Source: Allolobophora icterica (lineage: Eukaryota; Annelida; Clitellata; Crassiclitellata; Lumbricidae). Taken from it: a stretch of DNA of 64,000 nt. The DNA lies in NCBI GenBank assembly GCA_963556255.1, contig OY744605.1:37533608-37597607 (forward strand), read 5' to 3'. Shown piece after piece: positions 11,635 to 23,200 of this stretch (position 1 is its first letter; each line of letters begins with the position of its first letter). The position numbers and the translations under genes were made by a program. The notes below the pieces were generated by a model. The model saw only the letters and a list, made by a program, of their open reading frames with translations. It was not told the DNA's origin and did not search any database.

Positions 11635-13893
11635 CATTGCTGGATTATCTTCGTGCGATCGGGTAGTTTGAATTTTGAAACAGATGCGACCACTGATGGC
11701 AATGCTGAACGAGAGAACCTGAACCATGCCATTCTGGATGAGCATATGAAACTACAGGCTTTCTGGTTAGAATGCGTCATTCAGTTTTATGCAGCATCTG
11801 CAAAATTTTCTAATGTTGCTGGTAAAAAAAAGAGACTCAGTGGGTTGTTAACATTAACGGATGTTGGTTAAGTGAAGCTCCGAAAGAGGGTGTTCCAATC
11901 CACCGTGCCGACGTACAAGGTTTAGGCCTACAACTTATATTTCTGAATGAATTGTATACGTTCGGATTAACAAAGGCCATTCCAGCAGTGACCTTACTCA
12001 GGTACCACAGATGGCGGAGGAACGCTGTAGTAGTGGCCTGAAAAATTTCTTGCTTTTTATATTCGGTAAAGTGTATAATAGCCTACTTTCCTCAAACGAG
12101 GATCATTGCAGAGGCAGATACGGCGTATACAGGAAACCGGAAACCGTATATAGATATAAATAATTATTTACAGAGATGAACAGAAAGCAAACTGAAGATA
12201 CCCTGTTATTCAACTGGTTTTAGTTTGAACTGGAATAAGAACACCCACATCTTGAAATAAATTTACGATTCTTGCCATTCACTATAAGCCCTGTGAATGG
12301 CTTCAGGAGCTAGAAAAGATTATTAGTATAGTTCCAAAAGTATATCACATGAGATTATCGAAATCGTGGTTATTTCGAGCTGCAAAAAATAACTTGCTTC
12401 CTGAGCTGTAGTATCTGTTAATACGTTAATCTCAAGCAGATCAGTTGCTGTCTCAAAGCTACTTTGGTCAATAAAATTCCGACTCCGGTTGCCCTGGAAA
12501 AGGGTAAAATTACACCAGAGTAGTTTAAATGTCAAACAGTTCAATAACCACCTCGTCCCTTTTTGTTTTTGAGATTTGGAACACAAAACGTCAAAAACAA
12601 CAGATGTCGATTGTTAGGTTTAATTAAAAATACCCACTCGAAAAGCTTAGTCAATTGCAGCGACGAACAAATGTGGATGCTATCTATACATATAATATCC
12701 ATAGAATGTCCGTCTGTCGGAGGACGCTATGTCACAAACGGTTTCTGTTCTATTGTGAAACAGAAACCGTTTGTGACGTCAGTACTGCCGTCTTGACGAC
12801 GGCGATCAGAGCATTTAACCAACGACATAATTATATAGGCCTATACACTGCCGTCATAATATGACGGGCAAATACTCTAGTTCTGAATAATTGCTGGCAA
12901 CGTTACAGCAAATGCAGATTCTGGCTGTTACACCGAAACAGAAGATATTGCTACTACAGTGACGCACTTAGATGCAGAGTGCTTTACTGAAACGCTAGTT
13001 GCAGGTGTTATCTAGTACCATTATACTGATAAAACGCCGCAGTTCTTGCGTGCCACTTGCGCATTCTATGTTCAACAGGTTGTCGGCATGGTGCAGTTTG
13101 TAGTTGAAGGCAGAAGGGAACAACTCGTGGGCAAAAAGCGTATATATACTGACGGGGGAAATGGACCTTAAATGTAAAAGTAAGCCTATATGTTTTCTGT
13201 AGCGACCGTATGGCCCGACCCTGTTCATTTTTAAAGAATTGATCGGGTCAGAGCCTTCACCACCGCTGCCCATTTGAATGGGTGCCAAGCCATGCCATTT
13301 AAGGGCACCGTGTAGTTGTGTACGCGCTGTGCTAACCCATGATTCGAATCATTGAAATAAGCCACCCTCTGTGTAGGAACTGGCATCCTCACCCAATGAG
13401 GTGCATGGGATGATGGGACGTGTGCTCTAACCAGTGTGGCTAACAGGGTCATAGCGTGCGGATGGTCTGAACCAGTGAGAGGAAAGTCGACTTTCCATCA
13501 CTTATAGCCTACTGTTACATTATGTCCTGGTTTTTGTTCAGAAAAGGCCAACACATTCAGCCACATCCTTTGGTCAGCTCATGTTGATCCGCTGATGTAA
13601 ATGTAAATGTAAATCTCCAAAATTTCTCAGCGCCACACTAAAGCCACATCAGGGAGACCAGCTTATTCACCGGCTCTATATCAAATCAAGTCCGCAATAG
13701 CCATGTCCGCCTTGTCCGTTCCGGTGCCAGGCCAGAGTCCGGGAAGGCCAAGCCGAGGAGACTGCAGCAGGGTGCTACTGTGGTAATCGGTGATGATGGT
13801 GGTCAGGATAGGATGATGAAAGTGTTGACTAGCTACGAGCCCAATGTGAATCCAACGTTTAGCGGGCTTCTGTTACTGCATTCTTCTTTCTAG
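11635..13893. other. Intron of the lectin/CUB gene, right part
   Basis: No gene recognised. It holds a strong perfect hairpin at 12731-12777 (separate entry). The last ~25 bases (13867-13893) are pyrimidine-rich and end in TTCTAG, a good 3' splice site for the CUB-like exon. Confidence 0.5.
12731..12777. repeat. Perfect 19-bp inverted repeat (hairpin)
   Basis: The arms GTCACAAACGGTTTCTGTT (12731-12749) and its exact reverse complement (12759-12777) are separated by 9 bases. As RNA on either strand it forms a long perfect stem. Smaller GCCGTC/GACGGC palindromes follow at about 12787-12865. It may be the core of a short MITE or simply a palindrome. Confidence 0.85.
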
Positions 13894-14340
13894 TGTTGAC
13901 CGTGGACTCGAACGACTGTCGAACTGGAAAGTACCTTCGACCGAATCCTCAGAATCCTCCGACATCCGGACGACTGGCCAGCATCTCCGCCATCGAGACG
14001 AGGTGTGGCTCCCAGGACAAGCCGTGGCTCATCGAGGTCTCTCAAGGACAACGGATCAACGTCACCCTCGTCGACTTTACAGCCAGGCGCACTGCAGGGC
14101 CCGCGCCGACTGGTTCTGCCTCGAGGCAGGGTCCTGGTGAGGCGGAGGGGAACGCGTGCGTCAGGTATGCCACTGTGGTGGAGAAGAGGACAGAAGGCGG
14201 AGGAGAAGGAGAAGAGAGCTTCGTCATTTGTGGCAGACAAGGCAAGGAGAGGCATGTCTACACATCGAAGAGCAACGTCATTCAAATACAACTCGAGGCG
14301 TCTAACAGCAACCCTGACTACTTCCTCATCAATTATGAAG
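13894..14340 (+). CDS. Exon encoding a CUB-like extracellular domain
   Basis: The 149-codon exon is bounded by TTCTAG at 13893 and AATTATGAAG|GTATAA at 14340/14341. Both boundaries are phase 1. The translation has CUB-type features: CGSQDKPWLIEVSQGQRI, then INVTLVDF, a Gly/Pro/Ala-rich loop, CVRYATVVE, a second cysteine pair (ICG), HVYTSKSNVIQIQL and a closing YFLINYEG. This module follows SUEL lectin domains in several invertebrate membrane or secreted proteins. The splice phase matches the donor at 644/645 (one base plus two restores a codon), so I infer a single SUEL-CUB gene. Role: probably extracellular carbohydrate or protein binding. No further exon of this gene was found to the right. 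Confidence 0.75.
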
Positions 14341-14766
14341 GTATAACAGTCAACAGCAGCCTGCTTGTTTATAAATGACCACACTTTTCTGCCCGTCTTT
14401 CTGTCGCCTGTCTGTCCGTCTGCATGTCTTTCTCTCTATGTCAGTAGGTTTTTCGAGTTTTGCCAGTCGGTCGGTCTGGCCAATCTGTTTGCAAGTTTGC
14501 CAACCTTTTCAATACAGCAGCGGGTTAGGAAAACTAAACGACCAGCCGGAATTATTACAGGCAATCTATCGATCAATAACGAGAAACTATATAAATAAAT
14601 GGGACACCGCCAAAGGACGCTGGACAAAAACGCCCTCGTAGATGCATCGACATCAAAGCTATAAAAATAGGGCCTACTCTGCGCGAACCCGGCCAACATG
14701 TAAGCAAAGAAAACCTATATATCAGAATAATTTTTATGTACATGAGCGCAGGATGGCAGTATAAGC

Positions 14767-14831
<65 letters not shown>

Positions 14832-14888
14832 TAAAAAAAAAATTTCGGGCGGCAAAAAAAATAAAAATAAAAAAATAAAAAAATAAAA

Positions 14889-14920
<32 letters not shown>

Positions 14921-15280
14921 CTCGCTCGGCCGTTCCAGGAATAATTTTTTCTTCTTTTATATGTCTCTTGACAATTTTTTTTATCTACCTGGGGGATCCT
15001 TGATACCACGGGCCAAAAAAAAAAATAATAGTTATCTAATCTCTAAGACCTTGAGGGAATGAAGTATCTCAGGGCAAAAAAAAAATAATAACGACCACTT
15101 CTATGGCGCCGTAACACAGCACATGCCATTACAAGGGCGCCTTCACAAACATCACCTTCACAAACATCGCTATTGCAGTTAACAAATAGTATTTAAGCTA
15201 CGTTTTAAAACTTGTAAAGCAGTTAACTACTTTTCTTTCAGAGTATTTATAACTTGTAGTTGTAGATAAACTATTAAATC
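14341..15280. other. Intron with TAA microsatellites
   Basis: TAA trinucleotide runs at about 14767-14830 and 14890-14921 are separated by A-rich DNA. Nothing else is identifiable apart from short A-rich tracts near 15016-15090. Confidence 0.5.
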
Positions 15281-15282
15281 TC

Positions 15283-15620
15283 TGTCAATCGAGAGGTCGG
15301 AGGTTCAAATCCCCGCAAGGGCAGAAAATCATGTCGAGATTTCTGCACCACCTGCGCCCCTACCCAACTCAGCTATAATGAGTACATTGACCGCACACTG
15401 TCGCTTAGATAGCGAGGGATAGTTCTGACCACCCGCCCTTCATATGCCGAGGTAAAGAAAAATGAAGTCGCCAACACTTCTTATCCATGGCTGCCTCAGT
15501 GCTAGGATAAAGGATTGCTCTTCTTATAGTGAACTACCTATAGCAACAATTTTTAAGTTGCAAACATCAAAATCATCTCTTTCAATTTGTCGATGGAGGT
15601 ATATCAATCATTGACAATCT
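15283..15620 (+). mobile_element. tRNA-derived SINE fragment (possible)
   Basis: GGTTCAAATCC at 15302-15312 is a good pol III B box in a tRNA-like context (GAGAGGTCGGAGGTTCAAAT), followed by a non-tRNA body. No clear A box is present, so the 5' half of the tRNA-like head is missing or decayed. End points are approximate. Confidence 0.4.
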
Positions 15621-15637
15621 TTCAGGTGACATCTTTT

Positions 15638-15745
15638 GAGTGAGTGAGTGAGTGAGCGAGTGAGTGAGTGAGCGAGTGAATGAGTGAGTGGTGCAGGTGG
15701 TGAATCAGTCAGTCAGTCAGCCAGTCGGTCGGTCGGTCAGTCAGG
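15638..15745. repeat. GAGT and CAGT/CGGT tetranucleotide repeats
   Basis: Two adjacent microsatellites: GAGT/GAGC units, then CAGT/CGGT units after a ~35-bp spacer. Confidence 0.9.
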
Positions 15746-16009
15746 CAGTTATTTTGCAGGTCAACCAATCAATGTCTGATTGTTTTAGCAATAGGTTGTC
15801 CGGATCCTGTTATCTCAAACGCCCATTGGTTCCGACGGATGGAAGGCGATCTCTTAATTGGCTGCAAGCATTCGGAAGACAGGTGGCGTCTTTCCTGTAA
15901 CCATGACAACCAGTGGATTGGCGAGTCTATGGTCAACTGCACTGCAGCCTGTGAGCATATTATTGGCGCTCTTGCCATCAGTATCTGCTTGTAATGAAAC
16001 TTATTAATT

Positions 16010-16330
16010 TTCTCTCTCATCATCTTCCACCTCTTCCTCCACCACCTCCTTAACCTTATTCTCCACCTAATCACCACCTCCACCTCTTCCTCTACTTTCT
16101 CCTCCACATCCGCCTCTTCCTCCACCTCTTCTCTACCTCTTCCTCCACCTCCACCTCTTCCTCCACCTCTTCCTCCACCTCCTCCTCCTTCAACTCCTCC
16201 TTCTCCTCCACCACCTTTTACTCCACCTCATCCAGCTCTTCCTTCATTTCTTACTCCATCACCTCCTCTTCCTCTCCCACCTCTTCCTCCACCTCTTCCT
16301 CCACCTCTTTCTCCATCTCTTCCTACGCCT
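16010..16330. repeat. CCTCTTCCTCCA minisatellite
   Basis: Degenerate 12-bp pyrimidine units, most regular at 16110-16190 and 16270-16320. It resembles the 6.4-10.1 kb array in style but has a different unit. Confidence 0.85.
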
Positions 16331-16695
16331 CTTGGAACAAAATACTGCTAATTGAATAGTTTAAGTAGGCCTATTTCTCAGAGGTAAGGGGATGACAGAC
16401 TTTGAAATATACCTAGCTTGGACTGCTTCACCAGTTGTAATGAAAGCACGTCTTCCGGACTGCCGGATTCAGCGAATCATGGGCCTCGGCGTCAGCGACC
16501 TCTGAACCCTTACTTGCCGGAGCTGAAACTCAGATCATATGTAGGTCTACGTATAAGGATTGCGAGTGTGTTAATGGAAACAAGCCACTTTGTAAATGTA
16601 ATTTGAAAGTCGATTGATAAATGGCAAACTCACTAAGACATTATTATGGTAACACGCGTATTTGGTACCTAGACTAATAGATAGGATACCGCCAG

Positions 16696-16970
16696 CAGTG
16701 GCGGATCCAGAGGGGGGCGATTGGGGCGATCGCCCCCCCCCCCCCAAGAGTCCAAAAAAATATTTTTTTATTTAAAATTTTTATATACTATAAATGTCAT
16801 GTGATCATTATTACGCATGTACAGCGCCGGACTGCAGTTTGAATAGTACTTATACACGCCCTTGCTTTAATCATGCTCTCAACTTGATAAGCAATTTTAA
16901 TTTTAATTGCTTTGACCTTGGACGTCAATGAAATCGCCCCCCGTAAAGTAAAAGTCTAGATCCGCCCCTG
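16696..16970. mobile_element. 275-bp hAT MITE with 8-bp target duplication
   Basis: The left end CAGTGGCGGATCCAGA and the reverse complement of the right end CAGGGGCGGATCTAGA are near-identical and match the common hAT terminus CAGnGGCGGATC. The flanks 16688-16695 and 16971-16978 are both ACCGCCAG, a perfect 8-bp target duplication. There is no coding capacity. The G-rich then C-rich block just inside the left end could form a cruciform. All diagnostic features are directly visible. Confidence 0.92.
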
Positions 16971-17034
16971 ACCGCCAGTTATAGCAAGTAAGTCTGACGG
17001 TGCAAGACTCTGGCAGGCAGTTTTGGGCCTTTTC

Positions 17035-17270
17035 CCATAGGCGTAATTTACAGAGTGGGAGGGGTACCCGCACTTTTTGAATTGGAGAGTACCGTACCCG
17101 GGTACTCCACTTTTCATACCCATTGTTTTTGCCCATTATTATTTTATCTGAGGAAGCCTTCAAGATTCAAAACAATTACCAAGCATTATCATCAGTGTGA
17201 TCACCATCATCATCACTCTCATTGTTATTTTTTTACTAAAAGAGGTGGCAATGGAAACAAGCCACTTTGT
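17035..17270. other. Dispersed repeat fragment, GGCGTAATTT family
   Basis: The words GGCGTAATTT, CACTTTTTGAATTGG and AGTACCGTACCC recur in the same order near 25518-25590, so this is a copy of a dispersed short element. A terminal inverted repeat is not clear in this copy. Confidence 0.4.
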
Positions 17271-17274
17271 AAAT

Positions 17275-18010
17275 CGCCATGCAATTATTACAAGATGTTA
17301 CAAGATGTCGCTACGGAAATAATTTTATACCCTGTATGAAATCACAATGTGATTATTACAAGAAATTGCTATGACGATGCATTATGTATGAAATCACAAT
17401 GCAATTATTACAAGAGGTTGCTAAGGCAATATCTTCTATGAAATCACAATGCAATTATTCCCAGAGGTTAGACAATCGTTGCTACGACAACATGTTCTCT
17501 ATGAAATCACAATGCAATTATTACAAGAGGTTGCTAAGGCAATATCCTCTATGAAATCACAATGCAATTATTCCCAGAGGTTAGACAATCGTTGCTACGG
17601 CAACGTGTTCTCTATGAAATCACAATGCAATTATTACAAGAGGTTGCTAAGGCAATATATCCTCTATGAAATCACAATGCAATTATTTCCAGAGGTTAGA
17701 CGATCGTTACTAAGGCAACAAGTTCTGTGAAATCACAATGCAATTATTAGAAGAGGTTGCTACGGAAACAGAATACTGTGTGAAATCACAATTAATGCAA
17801 CACGTCCTCTATGAAATCATAATGCAATTATTCAGAGAAGTTAGAAGAGGTTGCTAAGGCAATATAATATATCCTCTATTAAATCACAATCCAATATTAT
17901 TCCTAGCGGTAGCAAGCAATATCCTCTGTGAAATCACAATGCAATTTATTCCTAGCGGTAGGCTAGCAATATCCTCTGTGAAACCACAATGCAATTACTT
18001 ATAATAGCAA
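17275..18010. repeat. Tandem array with AAATCACAATGCAATTA core
   Basis: About 13 copies of a 50-60 bp unit beginning TATGAAATCACAATGCAATT. In the centre, two unit types alternate (one with ACAAGAGGTTGCTA, one with CCAGAGGTTAGAC), giving a higher-order period near 115 bp. The 93-residue frame at 17449-17730 is a readout of the repeat, not a gene. Confidence 0.9.
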
Positions 18011-18300
18011 TACCTACCGGTAGCAATTGTATTGTATTGTATTTTTAGTTCGGTAACCAAACATTGCAAGGATAAACAAAACATATAATGCTTATAATCA
18101 ATTAACATAATCCGGCTACACAGGATACCCAAAACAGACTCCGCTACCACGGACACCTGGCCCCTGGGTATTAATAGGGCCTACAATTTGATGAATTCGA
18201 ATTGACGAATTTTTCTTCCCTTGGATCGCAGAACCATAGTAGTCCGCAAAGGTTCATCAGTCACTCTGGTTCAGAGTAAAGCAGGGCTCGAGGCGACCTG

Positions 18301-19029
18301 TGTCGCGTGAGGAGATCGACAACAACGACGAGATGGCATCATCATTATGATGTAAGCGTCGTTGCCGGTCGAGATAGGATGATGACGGACGAAAAGCCAG
18401 TCTCCACTGGGTCAACAATGAAGGCAGCTAGGCCCAGGTGCAATCGGACACCACACAGCCAAGGTGTAATAGGACACCTCGCGGCTATGGTGTAACCAGA
18501 CACCGCCCGCGCTGCAGGCGAGCGACGACCCGCGTATCGAGGAGCAATCTGACACTAATTGACGATAGCTTGACGTGGGGAGGGGGGGCTGACTGACGCA
18601 CGCTGGAGTTCCTACTTAACAGAAGGGAACGGAGAACACGGGACTTGTACTGCTGACGCGAGCGACGCGTGAACATCGGTCGAGCGATCAACATCGAGAG
18701 GACGACCAGCGCCAGGCGGCAGAGTATAGTCCGTCAGATTCAGAGACTGACGCGAAAGAACGATCTGGAGTTAGGCTGTACGAAGCAACATTTGAGATAG
18801 TCCGATTTAATAACTAAACGCTTTAATACTACGTGGAAGTTCCCGTAGAGTTAGTGTATATATATTTGTTTCTTTAATTAAATTCATTTATTAATTAAAC
18901 AAAGTTCGTCGTGAATCTTCTATAGAAAAGTTAGGCACGTTAAATAAAAGTGCAAGTAAAAGAACAAGCAATCGAGGGTCGACATCAACACTCGGCAAAC
19001 ACACGACAGGGCGACCTTCGATTGCGACA
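18301..19029 (+). repeat. Left LTR
   Basis: 729 bp, TGTCGCGTGA to TTGCGACA. AT-rich TATATATATT near 18857 and AATAAA near 18943 could serve as promoter or polyadenylation signals. Confidence 0.95.
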
Positions 19030-19556
19030 TTGGCGCAGTCGACAGGATTTTCAACTGAAGACGTCACGACGAAAAGCGGAACCGGAAACGGAACAGAGGA
19101 ATCTCAACAGATCGGGACCAGCGGCGAATACAACCCTTCGCAACTGGAGAAATCGAGTGCCGGACTCCGAAGACGAAGGACTCGAAGCAACCGACAGCAA
19201 CAGGCAAGGACGAGGAACAAGAGCGCCAACGGACGACCGACCATCGCTAGCAACGACGGACGGGAGTGGCAACGGAGGACAGCGGATCAGCCAAGATACC
19301 AAAAGACGGAACTCGCTCGACGTATCAGAGGGTAAGTCCTTACTGGTAGTCGTGGTAATCTGTGAGGTTGCGGTTGAGGTCTGGATGAGGATTGGTGTGC
19401 GAATAGCCGAGGCTTTTGCGTAGCTCCTTTTGCTCAGTTCTGTTCTTGTTGTATTTGTGGTAGAATTTTAGGACGTTGTTTTCTTTGATTTCTGACCAAC
19501 GGTGACTCTCCTCTAACTTACTTATCGTTTTCTATTAGTGAGCGGACTGTTGGAAG
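19030..19556 (+). promoter_or_regulatory. Retrotransposon leader with primer-binding site and possible intron
   Basis: It begins with the tRNA-type primer-binding site. A strong donor (CAGAGG|GTAAGT at about 19331) and an acceptor (TTTTCTATTAG at about 19538), just before the first gag ATG at 19557, suggest a ~200-bp leader intron. Frames in the leader lack a convincing gene. Confidence 0.5.
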
Positions 19557-20050
19557 ATGGATAAGTTGTCGGTAGGGAAAAGAGTGAGGGTGCAGAACAT
19601 GCCCCGTCACAGACTAGTCGCATATCTGATAAAGATGGGACTAGGAGAGGAGGAATTGGGTTCCATGAGTACGGGCCAACTCCAAGAGGCGAGTGCTGAA
19701 ATAATTGTGTCTGGACGGGAAACCCCGCCAGAAGTAAGTGAGGAAGTAAGCACGGGTAGCATAGAAAGCAGTATCGACACGGCAGCGCAAACGCCGTTAT
19801 ACGAATTAAAACGCTTAAAATACGAGAGAGAGGAAGCCGCGAGGCTGAGAAGAGAAGCGAGAGAGGAAGCGGAGAGAATAGAAAGAGTGAGAAGAGAAGA
19901 GAGAGAGGAAGCGGAGAAACTGAGAAAAGAAGCGAGAGAGGAAGCGGAGAGAAAAGAAGAGAAGGAAGAAAGACTGAGAAAAGAAGCGAGAGAGGAAGCG
20001 GAGAGAAGAGAGAGAGAAGAGAGGAAGAGAAAGAGAGGAGAAGAGAAGAG
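19557..20050 (+). CDS. Retrotransposon gag N-terminal coiled-coil frame
   Basis: Starts at ATG 19557 with a short globular region (about 100 residues) followed by a very charged coiled coil of REEAERxRREAREEAE-type heptads. The frame stays open to 20282, but after about 20000-20060 the coiled-coil pattern passes to the frame shared with gag-pol. The purine-only tract there would allow either a one-base indel or programmed frameshifting. The end coordinate is therefore approximate. Confidence 0.6.
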
Positions 20051-20278
20051 AAAGAAGAGAAACAGAGGAAAGAAGAGGAGGAGGCTGAGAAGCTCAGGCT
20101 TCAGGAGGAGAAGCGGGCTGAGAAACAGAGGAAAGAAGAGAAGGAGGAGGCTGAGAAGCTCAGGCTTCAGGAGGAGAAGCGGAGGAGAGAAGAAAAGGAG
20201 GAGGCAGAGAAGAGAGAGAAGGAAGGCCGAGAGGAAAGGGACGCAGAGAGGAGACTCAGAGACGAAAGGGACTATAAC

Positions 20279-23200
20279 TTGAGGCATTCGGTCGTAGGAC
20301 GAATGAAAACGTATAGTGAAAGCTTGCGAGGACTCTTACCGAGATTCCCCAGCGACCATGCGCAAATCCCTGGTTTCTTTGTGCATTGCGAAAGGTTATT
20401 CGACTCTTGCGCTGTCCCGGACGACCTTCGAAGCAGATTACTCTTGACCTGTCTAGATAATCAGGCCAGAGCACTGACGGCCAGACTCACACAAGAGGAG
20501 CTTGATAATTACGGGAAGCTAAAAACCTTCTTGTTGAAAGAGTTCAAAGTGAGCGCAGTCTCTTTACGAGAGCGATTCATGAACGCAAAAAAGGCGGTAG
20601 ATGAATCATACACAACATTAGCTTCGAGATTGCATAACTTACTTTCTTACTATCTGCAAGATCGCAAGGCAATGACGTTTGATGAGGTTACGAGCCTCTT
20701 GATTGCAAATAAGATGAAAGAAATGTTGCCCAGAGGATGTTTGAATTTCATCCTCAGTCAAGAGCAGCAGAAGTGGCTAGGGCACAAAGAGTTAGCCGAA
20801 GCGGCTGACACTTATGTCGATACACACCCTTGGGAAAGTGACTATACGAAGCATAGTCTAGGCACGGGTAAGACGGAGGCTCGCTATGCGAAAGCGCCAG
20901 CACCTCCTCAGACGACAGCTAAACAGACGGACACGTGGACTGACCGACCGGGAGGGACACAGACAAATAACAGGACAGACGGACGTCCAACCCCCGACGA
21001 GATTAGAAAGCGTGGCCTTTGTTTCCTATGCTTTTCTCCAGACCACAGAGCTAAACTGTGTTCGAAGAACAAACAAACTAAAAGCAAGCAGGTGAGCGCG
21101 TGTGCGGTCCAGCCAACCGTGACCAGAGCTCAAGACAGACAGGCAGACAGACAAAGCGAGACGCGACAAGACGGACCGCCATTGATACAAGAGATAGAAC
21201 AGCATGCATTGCCGACAAACCCGGATTGCATTGACGTGGAGGAGACTTATGTAAGAGAGTACATGAAAGTGTATATTACAGGGCTCCCTGTGACATCGTC
21301 TCTAATAGATAGCGGGGCCGAATATAATTGTGCGCGAGCAGAACTAATCAGGCCGCTCAACCTACCTGTGGTCAAGCAGATAGAGGTGAAGGGGCTGAAC
21401 GGTCAATCAATGATTGTGGACGTGGTGCGGCTGAGACTAAAGGGGTCTCAGGCCGGCGAGGACAGGGAGGGGGAGGTAAATTGCGCCCCTGATGTTCGGA
21501 TATGGGCGGCACTCATTAAAGACCTTAATGAACCGTTAATTATCACGCCCACTACAGCCGACTTGCTGCGCGAGACAGCGTTGTATTCGTGTCACGCGGC
21601 CAGCGCTCCTGAAATAGACCAAATTTCAGAAGCGCAGGCGGTCGCAAGGACTGAGACGAGTGAGGAAGAGGAGAGAGGGGAGGAGGTAGAGGGACTTAGG
21701 ACGCTGATAGGCGAGGATTACTTCACGGTCGCTCAAGCAGACAGTGGGAGTGTAGGAGAAATCGGTCCCGAAGAAACGGATAATGAAGAGCTATTCTTCA
21801 ATCCTGAGATACCACCCCCACCCAAGGAAGACACAATAGTAGGCAGAAACAAGATGGCGGCTGAACAAGCACAATGTTCGACACTAGCACCATTCTTGGC
21901 CCACGGGAAAATTGGGGCGAAGAGCTTCTTCACTGAAGACAATCTGCCCTTTCATAAAGACAAAATAGCTGGGCATTCTGTAAAACAACTGTGCTTGCCT
22001 AAAGAGAGAATAGACAAAGTCATCATCCAATCACCGGAAGCGCAAGGAGCAAAGAAGGAGGGCCAATGGCAAGGCCCGGCCATCATCGCTCAGGTGAAAT
22101 CGCCCTACACATACATCGTGGAAATAGGGGGCAAAAGCCGCTTATTACATGCAAATCGTATTCGCAAATATAACGAAAGAATACAGCAAGCATTGATTAA
22201 CAATTGCTCCATTCTGTTCGAGAAGGACGAAGACTTCGGTCACGTGGAAGCAGTGGGTAGCTTCGTCACGAGTCAGACAAGGCCCAGTGCACAAGTAGAC
22301 CCTATTGCCGTTGCACACTTAACGGTACCCGAGCGGAAACAGCTGTTTAGTCTGTTAGACAGATTTCCAGATGTGTTCTCGGACAAACCAGGTTTCTGTC
22401 CCGTCCTAGAACATACAATCACTGTTAGCGCGGAGTTCAGGCCGAAGAGTTTGCGAGCCTATAAGGTGCCGGAACTGCTCAAACCGGAGATGGAGAAGCA
22501 GATCCGCGAACTTTTGGCCCTAGGTATCATCACTCCCTCACATAGTGAAATGGCTAGTCCCGTTGTGTGCGTTGTGAAAAAGGGAGGTCAAGGCGGTTTA
22601 AGACTGGCCATTGACTACCGGTATGTGAACAAGTTCTCGGCGGGTGACGCATACCCCACCCCCGACATCCAGGAAGTGTTACAGAAGGTAGGAAGTGCAA
22701 ACTTCATATCCTGCTTTGACGCACGTCAAGGATACTACCAGATTGGACTCCACAAGGACTCTCGTTGGTTATCAGCCTTCGTATGTGACGCTGGCCTATT
22801 TGAGTTCGTACGAATGCCCTTTGGTTTAAAGTCAGCTTCAAATTCTTTTATCCGATGCATGTCAAAGATCCTTCATCCCATTCGCGACTTCACTGAGACG
22901 TTTGTGGATGACATGGCAGTACACTCGATGACGTGGCCGGATCACATGAAACACCTAGAGAAATACTTAATGACTATTCAACAGTCGGGTCTGACCCTTA
23001 ACATTAAGAAGAGTTCGTTTGCTAGGCGACAAACAACGTTTGTAGGTCACCTGATCGGATCAGGGAGCATTGAACCGGATCCTATGAAAATCGCAGGGCT
23101 AGGGAAAATCCCTCAACCCGAGTCCAAAAAGGACATACGGAGATTAATTGGCTTCTTCAGTTATTTTAGGAACTTCATCCCTAACCTGGCTGAGACAGCC

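Noticed and set aside
13893..14384. 164-residue minus-strand frame opposite the CUB exon
   Set aside because: Antisense shadow. The sense frame has the cysteine pattern and matching splice phases.
17275..18010. CRISPR-like repeat-spacer array
   Set aside because: Animal DNA, units are contiguous and degenerate, with no unique spacers. It is an ordinary tandem array.
18307..18694. Small frames in the LTR, repeated identically at 23766-24288
   Set aside because: They recur only because the LTR is duplicated, and they have no domain.
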